Positions 1-10,515 of a stretch of 64,000 bases of DNA are shown here, in pieces; positions within the stretch are counted from its first letter, which is position 1, and each line of letters opens with the position of its first letter. Origin of the DNA: Verrucomicrobiales bacterium (GTDB lineage: Bacteria; Verrucomicrobiota; Verrucomicrobiia; Limisphaerales; CANJXF01); the NCBI GenBank assembly GCA_947478865.1, contig CANJXF010000002.1, forward strand, positions 1-64,000, read 5' to 3'. The position numbers and the translations under genes were made by a program. The notes beneath the pieces are model-generated. The model worked only from the letters and a program-made list of their open reading frames with translations, was not told the origin of the DNA and did no database searches.

Positions 1-82
1 CACGCGCCCTGGCTTCATTGCCATACGCCTGTGCCAATTGCTGCAAAACCGGCTCTCCCGCCTGAATCTTAGAAATTTTCAT
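1..82 (-). CDS. 5' end of a CDS running off the left edge (MKISKIQAGEPVLQQLAQAYGNEARAR...)
   Basis: Reverse strand open from ATG at 82 to the window edge; too short to assign. Confidence 0.35.
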   Translation of the reverse strand, partial: MKISKIQAGEPVLQQLAQAYGNEARAR

Positions 83-221
83 GCGGACCAGCCTAAACCA
101 TCCCCTTGGACATTGGCTGTCCATGCGTTTGTAAAATATACAAGCCCACCCTAAAGACGCTTTAATACTTGACAGGGTTAATAATTTTACTGCCGCAACC
201 AAATTGTTCTGCTCCTGATTT

Positions 222-277
222 AACGCAAAGGACGCAAAGAAAATCCGCCTCTGCGTCAGCCTTTGCGCCTTTGCGTT
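222..277. repeat. Imperfect inverted repeat, arms aacgcaaaggacgcaaag / ctttgcgcctttgcgtt
   Basis: Left arm 222-239 and right arm 261-277 are complementary except for one bulge. Confidence 0.7.
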
Positions 278-307
278 GGTTCAATCGTGCGTGTTTGGAT
301 TACATTT

Positions 308-329
308 GGGCAAAGCAGCAGCTTTGCCC
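308..329. repeat. Perfect 9-bp hairpin gggcaaagc-agca-gctttgccc
   Basis: Read directly; non-coding region next to the 222-277 repeat. Confidence 0.6.
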
Positions 330-449
330 TACCACCATTGTGGGTTGGGCGGCGTTGCTGCGTCGCTCTGATCAAGCAGCGCAGCAGAGACATTCTGCCG
401 GAGCGGATCACGAAAACTCAAAGCAGCGAGCAATCTTCCATTGAGTTTT

Positions 450-965
450 TTAAATAAAGAGAACTCCTTCGCGCCTGAGCAACGCTTCTTTCCATTTCAA
501 CCCGCCGGAAAAACCGCCGATTTTTCCGCTCGCGGCAACCAGACGATGACACGGAATCAAAATGGGAATCGGATTCGTCGCGCAACCGCGGCCCACGGCG
601 CGCATCGCTTTTGGATTTCCAATTTCATCCGCCATCTCTCCATAGGTTTTGGTTTCGCCAATCGGAATTTGCTCCAGCGCCGACCAGATCTGTCTTTGAA
701 ATTCAGTCGCGTGACTCAAATCATACGGCGGCGGAGTTGAAATGGGTTTGCCGGACAACACTTCCTTCAACGATCGCGTGGTGAGTTTGTGCCACCGCGA
801 TATTTTGGCGCGTATCCCAGGAAGTTCAACCCACGCGGGCGACGGCTTCTTGCTTGAAGGAAAATCGAGCTGCATCAAGCCGGATTCCGAATAGTGCGCC
901 AGGAAAAATCCTTCCGCCGTTTGGATCGGCAGGCTGGCGATGGGCAAACGATGGGTTGGTTTCAT
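450..965 (-). CDS. ogt: Methylated-DNA--[protein]-cysteine S-methyltransferase
   Basis: Active-site motif IPCHRLVAASGKIGGFSGG; EFQRQIWSALEQIPIGETKTYGEMA. Confidence 0.93.
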   Translation of the reverse strand: MKPTHRLPIASLPIQTAEGFFLAHYSESGLMQLDFPSSKKPSPAWVELPGIRAKISRWHKLTTRSLKEVLSGKPISTPPPYDLSHATEFQRQIWSALEQIPIGETKTYGEMADEIGNPKAMRAVGRGCATNPIPILIPCHRLVAASGKIGGFSGGLKWKEALLRREGVLFI

Positions 966-974
966 GCGCCTGGT

Positions 975-1484
975 TCAATGGTGCCGGATGAACATCGCGA
1001 TCACTCCCCAGGCCGCGAGCAGCAGAACAATCGTCAGGACGACGAAGCGGTTTCGCGCCACGCGCTTTTCGTAGCGGAGCGGGCGCAGCCCCTGGATGCT
1101 CCCGGCCGCCAGATAATTGACGAGCTTGGGATTGGCCGCCGGGCGCGAGCGGAAGTTGTTTTTCAGGCGCCCGAGAAAACCGGCGAGATCGTATTTGCGC
1201 ACGCCAAGCTGGTTGTATTGCTGCGGGGGCGTGGCTGGTTCGGTGGATTGAAGCCGTTTTTGATCCACCTTTTCGAAGATCGGCTCGCGCGTGGCGGGAG
1301 GAGCAGGCGGAGGGGCGACCGCGAGACCGGGAAAAGCGGTGGAACGGATTCGCGCTTCGTTTGCGCTCGCGGGCGCGGGCTGGGAGTTGAGCTTTTTGAT
1401 CTTGGCTTCGAGCGCGGCGATTTCCGCATTTAAAGCTTTGGCCCGTTGCGAAATGGGATCCGCTTTTTTCTTGAACAGTCCCAT
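975..1484 (-). CDS. Hypothetical protein with C-terminal transmembrane helix
   Basis: N-terminal coiled coil, Pro-rich middle, C-terminal hydrophobic helix. Confidence 0.6.
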   Translation of the reverse strand: MGLFKKKADPISQRAKALNAEIAALEAKIKKLNSQPAPASANEARIRSTAFPGLAVAPPPAPPATREPIFEKVDQKRLQSTEPATPPQQYNQLGVRKYDLAGFLGRLKNNFRSRPAANPKLVNYLAAGSIQGLRPLRYEKRVARNRFVVLTIVLLLAAWGVIAMFIRHH

Positions 1485-1494
1485 GCGATGAAGT

Positions 1495-2184
1495 CTAACG
1501 CCGCAGAACGAGCATCAGAAAAATACCGAGGCCAAGCAGGACCAGCGGCCAGGTTAAAGCGAGCCCGAGTTTAAACAGCTGCGCAAAACTTTGCGTGGCG
1601 AACATCGGCTGGGCGGCGTCGGTGGACGGCTTCTCTTTTCCGGTGACGGGCGCGGCGGAAAGCACCGCGAATTTCAGGCGGGCCGAGTTCCATTCCATCC
1701 GCGCATTTTCGATGGTGGTCAGCGCGCGGGTGAGTTCCACGTTCAAGCCGTCCTTGCTCCAGGTTTCCTGGCTGATGTTCTGCACTTTCTGGAGCGCTTC
1801 CTTCAAATCGTAAACGGCCTTGCTCATTTGCTCGGCATCGCGGCGCGCGCTGAATTCCGCCTCCTCGAGCAAGCCGAGCCCGCGGGTGAGGCTCTGCAAG
1901 ATTTCTTCGCGGCCGGTTTGAAACTCCACCTGGCGACGGCGCAACTCCTCGAGCCCGGCGCGCTCGCGCTCCAGCTCTTCCTGGGCGCGCTTGAGTTCGG
2001 CGAGTTTGCTGTGGGTTTCGTTGACGCGCGTATCCACTTCTTCACGAGTGGGCGGGCGATCGTAATCAGCGCTGGATGAAGAAGTCATGGTGCTGGCGTA
2101 ACCGGTCTTTCGCGATGGTTGAAAATCGCTGTCCACAAAATCGGATGCATCAAATTCCGTCGGCATGGAGGGGAGATTAGACAT
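1495..2184 (-). CDS. Hypothetical coiled-coil protein with C-terminal membrane anchor
   Basis: Long charged coiled coil, C-terminal LTWPLVLLGLGIFLMLVLRR. Confidence 0.65.
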   Translation of the reverse strand: MSNLPSMPTEFDASDFVDSDFQPSRKTGYASTMTSSSSADYDRPPTREEVDTRVNETHSKLAELKRAQEELERERAGLEELRRRQVEFQTGREEILQSLTRGLGLLEEAEFSARRDAEQMSKAVYDLKEALQKVQNISQETWSKDGLNVELTRALTTIENARMEWNSARLKFAVLSAAPVTGKEKPSTDAAQPMFATQSFAQLFKLGLALTWPLVLLGLGIFLMLVLRR

Positions 2185-2266
2185 CTGGCTTGATGCTGTA
2201 AAGCAGACGATTGGATTTCCTCACCGGAAATCGCGCGGCGCAGGCGCGGCCCGGCTCCGCGGCGGA

Positions 2267-3661
2267 CTACGACTTCCACCCGCCGCCGAGCGAGCGGTAA
2301 AGCATCACGGCGTTGAGCAGGCGCGCGGCCTGATATTGCACCAGGTTTTGCTGCGCCGCGTAGAGATCCTGTTGCGCCAGGAGCACGTCCACGTAGCTGT
2401 CCACACCCTGCCGGTAGCGCGCATAGGTCAGGTCAAAACGTTTCTGTTGAGCGTTGAGCAATATTTTTTGCGCTTCGACTTTCTCGTCGATGATCGAGCG
2501 GGCGGCGAGCGAGTCGGCGACTTCGCGAAACGCGTTTTGAATCGCCTTCTCGTAATTGGCGACCTCGATGCGCGTGGCGATTCTGGCGGCATCCAGTTTC
2601 GCCTGGGTTGCGCCGAATTCAAAAATGGGAACCGTGATCTGCGGCGAAAAGCTCCAGGTCTGGGAGGGGCCGGTAAATAGATCGCTCAACTTGGCGCTGG
2701 CCGTCCCAGCGGAGCCGGTGAGCAGTATGCGAGGGAAAAATGCCGAGCGCGCCGCGCCGATATTCGCATTAGCCGCCTGCAAGGTGTGTTCGGCGGCAAG
2801 GATGTCCGGACGGCGCTGCAACACTTCAGAAGGAATCCCCACGGGCAAATCGGCCAGAAGCTGCTGCTCCCGAAACGGAATGCCCGCCGGAATATCCTTG
2901 GGCAGCGGTTGGCCCATCAGCACGACGAGCGCGTTTTCTGATTCCGCGAGAAGCTGCAGGAAATTCGCCGAGTTCACCCGCACCGTTTGGATCTGTCCCT
3001 CGGCTGTGCGCAGTTCCAATTCCGAGACCGCGCCGGCGTCGAACCGGTGCTTGATCAAATTATAAGATTCCTGGACGGCGGCCAGCGTCTGGTTGGCAAT
3101 GGCTTTGGCTTCCAGCAACCGCAGCTGCGTCAAATATTCCGTGGCAACTTCGGACACGAGGGCGATTTGCACACTTTTGCGCGCCTCGTCGGTGGCGAAA
3201 TAGCGTTCCAAGGCTTCCTTCTTCAAACTGCGCACGCGACCGAAAAGATCGACCTCGTAGGACGCGGCGATATCGACGTTGTAAGTCGTCAGGATGCTGC
3301 CGCCGCTAAACGCCGTTACCGCCCCGGAATACTTCTGGCGCGATCCACCCGCGATCCCTTCGAAACCCGGGTAAAGCGCGGAGCGCCGAATGCGAAATTG
3401 CGCGCGCGTTTCTTCAACCCGCAACGCCGCCACGCGCAGGTCGCGATTGTTTTCCAGCGCGAGGGCGATCAGTTTTTGCAAACGCGGATCATTGAAGAAA
3501 TTCTGCCAATCGAGAGCGGCGGCGGTGTTGGTGGCGCTGGCCGGGGTCGTTCGGGTCGGCCACGTTTCGCTGACCGGCGCGGCAGGCTGTTCGTATTTGG
3601 GAGCCAAGGTGCAACCGGCGAGAAATGTGGCTGCGCTCAGAACGAAAATAGAATTCTTCAT
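2267..3661 (-). CDS. RND efflux outer membrane lipoprotein (NodT/OprM family)
   Basis: Lipobox LAGC, APKYEQP; OMF repeat features; next to the RND pump. Confidence 0.95.
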   Translation of the reverse strand: MKNSIFVLSAATFLAGCTLAPKYEQPAAPVSETWPTRTTPASATNTAAALDWQNFFNDPRLQKLIALALENNRDLRVAALRVEETRAQFRIRRSALYPGFEGIAGGSRQKYSGAVTAFSGGSILTTYNVDIAASYEVDLFGRVRSLKKEALERYFATDEARKSVQIALVSEVATEYLTQLRLLEAKAIANQTLAAVQESYNLIKHRFDAGAVSELELRTAEGQIQTVRVNSANFLQLLAESENALVVLMGQPLPKDIPAGIPFREQQLLADLPVGIPSEVLQRRPDILAAEHTLQAANANIGAARSAFFPRILLTGSAGTASAKLSDLFTGPSQTWSFSPQITVPIFEFGATQAKLDAARIATRIEVANYEKAIQNAFREVADSLAARSIIDEKVEAQKILLNAQQKRFDLTYARYRQGVDSYVDVLLAQQDLYAAQQNLVQYQAARLLNAVMLYRSLGGGWKS

Positions 3662-6600
3662 ACAGTTTGCTCCTTGCTGCCGCCGGAAGCGGCAGTTCCC
3701 GCTTCTGGATTTGGAGCGTGTTTTATTTCCCCTTTGAAAATGCGCCGGACCACGACGTAAAAGACCGGGATTAAAAATATGCCAATCGCTGTCGCGGCGA
3801 ACATGCCGCCCGCCACTCCGGTGCCGATGGCGTTGCGGCTCGCGGAACCGGCGCCGGTGCTGATGACCAGCGGCATCACACCCAGGATGAACGCGAACGA
3901 GGTCATGAGAATTGGCCGCAACCGCAAATGCACGGCTTCGAGGGTCGCTTCAATCAACCCTTTGCCTTCCGCCTGAAGATCCTTCGCGTATTCGATGATC
4001 AGAATCGCGTTCTTGGTCGCGAGCCCGACGGTGGTCAGCAGACCGACTTTGAAATAAACATCATTCGGCAGACCGCGCAGCGTGGCGGCGAGCAGCGCGC
4101 CCAGGACGCCGAGCGGCACAACGAGAATGACCGACAGCGGAATCGACCAGCTCTCATAAAGAGCGGCGAGACAGAGAAACACGACGAGCAACGACAGCGC
4201 GTAGAGCGCGGGCGCCTGGGAACCGGACAAGCGTTCCTCGTAAGATTGGCCGGTCCATTCGTAGCCAATGCCAGCGGGCAATTGTCTGGCCATGGTTTCC
4301 ATGGCGTCCATGGCTTCGCCGGTGCTTCGCCCGGGAGCCGCGGCGCCAACCAGTTCATAGGCGGGAAAGCCGTTGTAATTCTGCACCTGCGGCGACCCGT
4401 AAATCCACCGCACGCTAGCCACGGCGGAGAGCGGCACCATCGTTCCGGTGCGGTTGCGCACGTAAACATTCTTCACGTCGTCCGGCGACATGCGGTAGGG
4501 CGCATCGAGCTGCACGATGACGCGCTGCACGCGGTTGGCGTTGATAAAGTTGTTCACGTAGGTCGAGCCGAAGCTGGTTTGCAACGTGGTGTTAATGTCG
4601 CCCAGCCCAACCCCGAGCGCGCTGGCTTTGCCTTCGTCCACGTCGATTTTCAATTGCCCCGCATCTTCCAGACCCTGCACGCGCACACCGACCATGGCCG
4701 GGTTCTTCGAAGCCATTTCCAGCAATTGATCGCGCGCGGCCAACAATTTTTCGTGCCCGAGACCGCCGAGATCCTGCAGCTGAAAATCGAATCCCGTCGA
4801 GTTGCCCAGTTCCGCAATCGCCGGCGGATTCAGCGGGTAAATGATGGCGTCTTTGATCGACGAAAACCTCCCGAACGCGCGACCGATCACCGCCTGCACC
4901 GTGTGCTCAGCGCCTTTGCGCTCGTTCCAATCTTTGAGCCGCCCGAAGGAGAGCGCCGAGTTCTGACCGCGCCCGTTGAAACTAAAACCAGCGACGGTGA
5001 TGAAGCTCTCGATCTCCGGCTGCTTTAAAAAATATTCCTCAACCTGCTTGAGCACGGCGTCGGTTCGCTCCTGCGTCGCGCCCACTGGCAACTGAATGTT
5101 GGTGATGAAATAGCCCTGGTCTTCCGCCGGCAAAAACGACGACGGCATGCGGACATAAAGAAAGCCGACGAGGAAAATGATGATCAAAACCACCGCGATG
5201 GACGCCGGGTTGTGTTTCAGGATTCGGCCAATCGACGACTGATAATACGTCGTGCTCCTGGCAAACCCGCGGTTGAACCAGCCGAAGAATCCGCGCTTCT
5301 CGTGCTTGTGCCCCTTGGGGATCGGCTTCAACAACGTCGCGCACAGCGCCGGGGTCAGCGACATCGCGAGGAAAACGGAAAACAACATCGACGAAACCAG
5401 TGCCAAAGAGAATTGGCGGTAGATCGTTCCAACCGAGCCGCTGAAGAATGCCATGGGAATAAACACGGCGGTGAGCACGAGCGTGATTCCGATCAGCGCG
5501 CCGGTGATCTGGCCCATTGCTTTGCGCGTGGCGTGCAGGGGCGAAAGACCTTCCTCGGCCATGATGCGCTCCACATTTTCGACGACGACAATCGCGTCAT
5601 CCACCAGAATGCCGATGGATAAAACCATTCCGAACATCGTCAGCACATTGATGGAAAAACCGAAGGCGAGCATGGTTCCGAACGTGCCGAGCAGCGCGAC
5701 CGGAACCACGATCGTGGGAATGAGCGTGGCGCGGATATTTTGCAGGAACAAATACATGACCAGGAAGACGAGCACGATCGCCTCGCCCAAAGTTTTCAAT
5801 ACTTCCTCGATGGAGATGCGAACGAACGTTGACGTGTCCAGCGGATAATCAACACGAACGCCATGCGGAAAAAAGCGCGAGAGGTCGGCGACTTTTTCGC
5901 GCACCGCCGCGGCCGTGTTGAGGGCGTTGGCCGATGGCGAAAGCTTGATGGCGACTGCGGAAGAGAGATGCCCGTTCACTCGCGCTTTGGTCCCATAATT
6001 TTCTGCGCCCAGGGCAACGCGCGCCACATCCTTGAGCAAAACCCGCGAGCCGTCCGGGTTAGTGCGCAATAAAATTTCTTCAAATTCCGGCACCGTGCGC
6101 AGCGTGGTCCGCCCCTGCATGATGACGTTGAGCTGCTGCCCCTCGACGGCGGGATTCGCCCCGATCTGGCCGACGGGCACTTGCGCATTCTGGTTTTGAA
6201 GAGCGGTGGTGACGTCCGCAGCCGTCAGCCCAAAGCTGTTCAAACGATCAGGGTTGATCCAGACGCGCATGGCATATTGGGAGCCAAACATGATTGCTTC
6301 ACCCACGCCGGTCACGCGGCGAATCGGATCGAGCACGCTCGACGCAATGTAGTTGCCCAGCGCGACTTCATCGAGGCTGTCGTCGGTCGTCGAAAGCGTG
6401 AAGAACATCATGAAGTTGCGGGTGGCTTTCGCAACGACGACGCCTTGTTGCTGCACGGTTTGCGGCAAGCTCGGCGTGGCAAGCTGAACCTTGTTTTGCA
6501 CCTGCACCTGCGCGGTGTCGGGATTGGTTCCCGGCAGAAAATAGAGCGTGACGGTCGCCAGGCCCGAGGCATCGCTGACGGACGACATGTAGAGCAGGTT

Positions 6601-6819
6601 ATCAATCCCGTTGAGCTGCTGCTCGATGACCGAGGTAACCGTCTCCTGCATCGCCTCAGCGGAAGCGCCCGCGTAATTCGCCGTCACCGAAATGGATGGC
6701 GGCGCGACGTTGGGATACTGGGCGATGGGCAACTTGGTGATGGCCAACCCGCCGAGCACCATGATGAGAATGGAAACCACCCATGCGAACACAGGGCGGT
6801 TGATAAAAAATTGGGCCAT
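3658..6819 (-). CDS. RND efflux inner-membrane transporter (HAE1/AcrB-MexB type)
   Basis: 1053 aa; [55 protein letters not shown] overlap with the OMF gene. Confidence 0.97.
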   Translation of the reverse strand: MAQFFINRPVFAWVVSILIMVLGGLAITKLPIAQYPNVAPPSISVTANYAGASAEAMQETVTSVIEQQLNGIDNLLYMSSVSDASGLATVTLYFLPGTNPDTAQVQVQNKVQLATPSLPQTVQQQGVVVAKATRNFMMFFTLSTTDDSLDEVALGNYIASSVLDPIRRVTGVGEAIMFGSQYAMRVWINPDRLNSFGLTAADVTTALQNQNAQVPVGQIGANPAVEGQQLNVIMQGRTTLRTVPEFEEILLRTNPDGSRVLLKDVARVALGAENYGTKARVNGHLSSAVAIKLSPSANALNTAAAVREKVADLSRFFPHGVRVDYPLDTSTFVRISIEEVLKTLGEAIVLVFLVMYLFLQNIRATLIPTIVVPVALLGTFGTMLAFGFSINVLTMFGMVLSIGILVDDAIVVVENVERIMAEEGLSPLHATRKAMGQITGALIGITLVLTAVFIPMAFFSGSVGTIYRQFSLALVSSMLFSVFLAMSLTPALCATLLKPIPKGHKHEKRGFFGWFNRGFARSTTYYQSSIGRILKHNPASIAVVLIIIFLVGFLYVRMPSSFLPAEDQGYFITNIQLPVGATQERTDAVLKQVEEYFLKQPEIESFITVAGFSFNGRGQNSALSFGRLKDWNERKGAEHTVQAVIGRAFGRFSSIKDAIIYPLNPPAIAELGNSTGFDFQLQDLGGLGHEKLLAARDQLLEMASKNPAMVGVRVQGLEDAGQLKIDVDEGKASALGVGLGDINTTLQTSFGSTYVNNFINANRVQRVIVQLDAPYRMSPDDVKNVYVRNRTGTMVPLSAVASVRWIYGSPQVQNYNGFPAYELVGAAAPGRSTGEAMDAMETMARQLPAGIGYEWTGQSYEERLSGSQAPALYALSLLVVFLCLAALYESWSIPLSVILVVPLGVLGALLAATLRGLPNDVYFKVGLLTTVGLATKNAILIIEYAKDLQAEGKGLIEATLEAVHLRLRPILMTSFAFILGVMPLVISTGAGSASRNAIGTGVAGGMFAATAIGIFLIPVFYVVVRRIFKGEIKHAPNPEAGTAASGGSKEQTV

Positions 6820-6836
6820 GATCTTTTGTCTTACGG

Positions 6837-8012
6837 CTAGAGCTTTGCCTGAGAATTAGCGGCGGGCGGCTGGACAAATGGAACCGGGTTGACCACGGAG
6901 CCGGGCGGCGCTTTCTGCGAGCCTTCCGCGATGACGCGCTCACCGGCCTTCAATCCTTTGGCGACGACAACTTTGGTACCCACCGTGCGATCGACCTCGA
7001 TGTTGCGCAGCTCAACTTTATTTTCGCTGTCCACCACGAGCACGCTTGCAGCTCCCGCTGCCCCGCGCATCACCGTCCGCTGGGGAATCGTGATGGCCTT
7101 GACGTTGACGCCCTCGACCAGTTGACCGCGGGCAAACATGCCGGCCATTAAAAGATTTTCCGGATTTGGAACTTCCGCGCGAAGTGTCACCGTGCCGGTG
7201 GTGGGATCGACGGAGACGTCGGAGAATAGGAGCTTGCCCGCGTGGCGATAAACCGTTCCGTCCTCCAAAACCAGGGTAACCCTCGCTTCTCCGGGAGCAA
7301 TGTTCTCGAGCGAACCGTTTTCCATCGCGCGTTTGAGCCGCAACAAATCCGTGCTGGACTGGGTGAAATCAAAATAGACCGGGTCAAGCTGGCGAATGAC
7401 GGCGAGTTGCGTCGCCTCCGTTGCGCTGACCAACGCGCCTTCCGTGACGAGGGCTTTGCCAATTCGCCCCGAAATCGGCGAGGTGACTTTCGCATAGCCG
7501 AGGTTTAATTCCGCGGTTTGCACCGCCGCCCTTCCTCCCAGCAACTCGGCCTCGTTTTGCCCGAGGGAAGCGACCGCTTCATCGTAAAGCTGCCGGCTGA
7601 TCGCATTGATTTTGATCAATTCACTGTAGCGATCGGCCCGCGTTTTAGACTCCTTCAACGTAGCCTCAGCCCGAGCCATCAAGGCCTTCGCACTGCTCAG
7701 GCTGGCCTGCAAGGGAGCGGGATCAATCTCGAACAACACCTGCCCTTCCTTGACGTTGGATCCTTCCTCGAAAAGGCGTTTCAACAAGATCCCCGTGGCG
7801 CGCGCGCGCACCTGCGCTTCACGCATCGGGTTGATCCGGCCTGGAAGCTCCGTCGTGCGATCGACCCGTTCCAAAGCCACCGTCACCACGGAGACTTCGG
7901 CGGGCGGGCGCGCTTGAGGTTTCATTTCTTTTTTTCCACAAGCACTCAGCAGCGCCGCCAGAGCGACGGTGAAAAAACAAAACAGGGACTTTGAATTAAC
8001 GATCGATTTCAT
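6837..8012 (-). CDS. RND efflux membrane fusion (periplasmic adaptor) protein
   Basis: Lipobox [16 protein letters not shown]...[31 protein letters not shown]. Confidence 0.96.
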   Translation of the reverse strand: MKSIVNSKSLFCFFTVALAALLSACGKKEMKPQARPPAEVSVVTVALERVDRTTELPGRINPMREAQVRARATGILLKRLFEEGSNVKEGQVLFEIDPAPLQASLSSAKALMARAEATLKESKTRADRYSELIKINAISRQLYDEAVASLGQNEAELLGGRAAVQTAELNLGYAKVTSPISGRIGKALVTEGALVSATEATQLAVIRQLDPVYFDFTQSSTDLLRLKRAMENGSLENIAPGEARVTLVLEDGTVYRHAGKLLFSDVSVDPTTGTVTLRAEVPNPENLLMAGMFARGQLVEGVNVKAITIPQRTVMRGAAGAASVLVVDSENKVELRNIEVDRTVGTKVVVAKGLKAGERVIAEGSQKAPPGSVVNPVPFVQPPAANSQAKL

Positions 8013-8028
8013 AAGATTCTGGAAACGG

Positions 8029-8652
8029 TCAGGCGGCGCGGAATCCCGCAGCGGCGTAGGTGATCAGTTTTTGCGTTTGCTCTTCCAAGTCGGTCGCTTC
8101 AACCCAGGCTGGAACAAATTTTTCCCTCGTCAAAAGCCAGTGGTGCAGCGCGCCAAACGTAAATTTCATCCGCCAAAAAATATCGGTGCGAGACAGATTC
8201 GGCAGCGCCTTCATCAGCGCCGCATCCATCCGCTCCATCAACGGCTCAAACTGTTTCTTTAGGAGTGCTTCCACCTGCGGGCTCGGTTCCGAAAGGCAGC
8301 GGCCAAAGAGTTTGGAAAAAGCCGTTCCTCCCTTCGGCGATTTGAGCGAGCATTGGAGGGCGGGACGAATAAAGGCGGCTAAAATCGCCTCCAGCTTCGG
8401 GCTCTTGTTGCCCGCGGACTTTTCCGCGGCATCCAGCGCGGCCAGCCGGGCCTCGTTCACTGGAACCACTCGCCGTTCGAAAACCGCGGCAACCAGATCA
8501 TCTTTGCTCCCGAAATGATAATTGATCGCCGCCAGATTGACCTTCGCTCCATCGGTGATGTCGCGAATGGAAACGCGGTCAAGCCCGCGCTCGCCGAACA
8601 ACTCCTCGGCAATATCCAAAATTCGCGATTTAGTATCAATGGGTTCAGTCAT
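8029..8652 (-). CDS. TetR/AcrR family transcriptional regulator
   Basis: N-terminal TetR HTH: ILDIAEELFGERGLDRVSIRDITDGAKVNLAAINYHFGSKDDL. Confidence 0.95.
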   Translation of the reverse strand: MTEPIDTKSRILDIAEELFGERGLDRVSIRDITDGAKVNLAAINYHFGSKDDLVAAVFERRVVPVNEARLAALDAAEKSAGNKSPKLEAILAAFIRPALQCSLKSPKGGTAFSKLFGRCLSEPSPQVEALLKKQFEPLMERMDAALMKALPNLSRTDIFWRMKFTFGALHHWLLTREKFVPAWVEATDLEEQTQKLITYAAAGFRAA

Positions 8653-8676
8653 ACGAACGTTTCAAACGATTGTATG
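8650..8676. promoter_or_regulatory. Candidate TetR operator (13-bp inverted repeat, 11/13 matched)
   Basis: catacgaacgttt-c-aaacgattgtatg, overlaps the tetR start codon (cat at 8650-8652). Confidence 0.55.
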
Positions 8677-9015
8677 AATTCTTCAGTAAGTCAATTCTAG
8701 ACGCATTGAATATTTCTCCGGACGGGAATTCGTTTTTCAAAGACTCCATGGAAATGCGAAACTAACGACCGCTCCGGGAAGTCCTGAATTCCCTTTGAAG
8801 AATCTTTTCCATTTAGCAAAAGTTACGAATTTCCTTTAGCAAACGCAGTCATCAACAATCGTAGTCGAGCCAGTTTTCCCTACTTTTCCAGGGTTTTAGG
8901 AATTTTAGTTGACGGGTCAAATCTCTCTCGCTAGAACCATCTGCGTTCTCTGTTCTCCATTTGGGACTGGAGGGATTGGTCAAACAAGAGGGTTCAAAAA
9001 AGCAAATAAGGAGTT

Positions 9016-9063
9016 ATGAAAATAATAAAAGTGGTCACAGTCATCACATTGGGGTGCTTATAA
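9016..9063 (+). CDS. Micro-ORF / possible leader peptide MKIIKVVTVITLGCL
   Basis: Good SD (aaggag) 5' of ATG; stop at 9061-9063, one nt before the GTG start of the next gene. Confidence 0.35.
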   Translation: MKIIKVVTVITLGCL

Positions 9064-9064
9064 A

Positions 9065-10063
9065 GTGGCCACATTGAAATCCGCTATTAAGCTTACAGTC
9101 ATCTTGCTGATATTATTCGAGATCAGCCGAGTTGCCCGAGCTAGCGAAAAGCAAACTGCCGATTGGACGCAAACCATTCGTGAAATTCGAACCGCTTCCG
9201 TTTTATGCGAACGGAAGGTTTTTAATGATACAGGTAATAAGCCGCGGGATGTTAAAAAGCACCAGTTACGAAGACAAACCGGATCCTTATTCTTTCGTGT
9301 ATTGCACGACTATGGCGACGCAACCAATTATGTTAACAGCCGGATGCTGGCGGCAGGTCATTGGGGAGAAACCCGCTGGGCAGTTCAGGTGAACGACCTC
9401 TTCCTTTCTAATGAAACGGAAAAGAACCACGCAACAAATTCCATGGTTTGGTTTTTTGGGGATCTAGCTCAGGAGTTTGCGAATGAAGTATTTTGTTGGG
9501 GTTTGAGGAATTTGGACCCAGCCAGCCTTAAAGCGACAAGTCCAAACCATTTTCGTGGAAGCCTGAGGCAAAGTGGGTGGGAGATTAACGGCGAGCTATT
9601 GGAATTTTCAGAAATAGGCTTACCAACGAAATTGGTTTACATTCTTAGCGGGCCCACCGGCCCATATCAGACCAATGAAGTTCAGTATGACTTCGCGCCT
9701 CATGCTGAGATGCCTTGCTTACCTACGGAGATCAGGTCCTTCTTGATCTTGGGCGATCGCCGGATTGCTCATGTCTTTATACATATCGAGGAAGCCGCAT
9801 TCTCGGAAGGTCTTTTGCCGGAAGATCAGTTTCTCCCAGTTCTTTTTTCTAGTGCCAAGCCGTTCCGATTTGAATTGGTCACGACAGAAAAAGGTCTCTT
9901 TCAACGCAATGGTGACATGTTGGTAAAAGTTCCCGATAGCTCATCGGCAAAACCAGCCAGTAATAAGATGCGTTACCTCTATTTTCTACTTGTTTTTGTG
10001 GCAGGCGGAACACTAATGCTGGTTCTTCGGCGGCGCTTCCAGACTACATCCAAAAAATCTTAA
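9065..10063 (+). CDS. Hypothetical exported protein with C-terminal TM helix
   Basis: GTG start; signal-peptide-like N-terminus; C-terminal MRYLYFLLVFVAGGTLMLVLRRR. Confidence 0.7.
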   Translation: MATLKSAIKLTVILLILFEISRVARASEKQTADWTQTIREIRTASVLCERKVFNDTGNKPRDVKKHQLRRQTGSLFFRVLHDYGDATNYVNSRMLAAGHWGETRWAVQVNDLFLSNETEKNHATNSMVWFFGDLAQEFANEVFCWGLRNLDPASLKATSPNHFRGSLRQSGWEINGELLEFSEIGLPTKLVYILSGPTGPYQTNEVQYDFAPHAEMPCLPTEIRSFLILGDRRIAHVFIHIEEAAFSEGLLPEDQFLPVLFSSAKPFRFELVTTEKGLFQRNGDMLVKVPDSSSAKPASNKMRYLYFLLVFVAGGTLMLVLRRRFQTTSKKS

Positions 10064-10064
10064 G

Positions 10065-10505
10065 GTGAAGCTGGAACAAACCATCCGCTGTTTCTTGGTC
10101 GCTTGTTCTGCCATCCTGGGAATAACCGGGTTACTTAAACTCGTCAGCGTGTTTGGTCATGATCGCATTTTGCAGAGTTACGATCCACTCTTTGGAATTC
10201 AAACGCGGTTTATTCTTATTATCGCAGGTGCGATAGATGTGTTCATCGCAACAGCATTGATCCGCTCCAAAAATTCTCGATCCTCTCATTGGTTAGTTTC
10301 TTGGGTGGGTTTTAAGTTTCTACTCTATCGTGGTTTTCCAGTATTTTCTCGTAACGACAATCAGCGCCCTTGCCTTGGAACAATTTTTGGCTGGTTGAAG
10401 CTTAATGCACTATTACTTAACGGCATTCTAATGGCGTTGAGTTCGCTTATGTTCCTAGGTGACCTCGTACCTAGGGCACAACTTACCTCGCCCAGGTCGG
10501 GTTAA
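10065..10505 (+). CDS. Small polytopic membrane protein, MauE/DoxX-like
   Basis: GTG start immediately after the preceding stop; four hydrophobic segments, RPCLG motif; family call tentative. Confidence 0.55.
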   Translation: MKLEQTIRCFLVACSAILGITGLLKLVSVFGHDRILQSYDPLFGIQTRFILIIAGAIDVFIATALIRSKNSRSSHWLVSWVGFKFLLYRGFPVFSRNDNQRPCLGTIFGWLKLNALLLNGILMALSSLMFLGDLVPRAQLTSPRSG

Positions 10506-10515
10506 TTCACAGGTC

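Noticed and set aside
3928-5028. 366-aa + strand ORF
   Set aside because: Antisense shadow ORF inside the RND transporter gene; Arg/His/Gly-rich composition typical of reverse-frame translation
6181-6840. 219-aa + strand ORF
   Set aside because: Antisense to the RND transporter N-terminus
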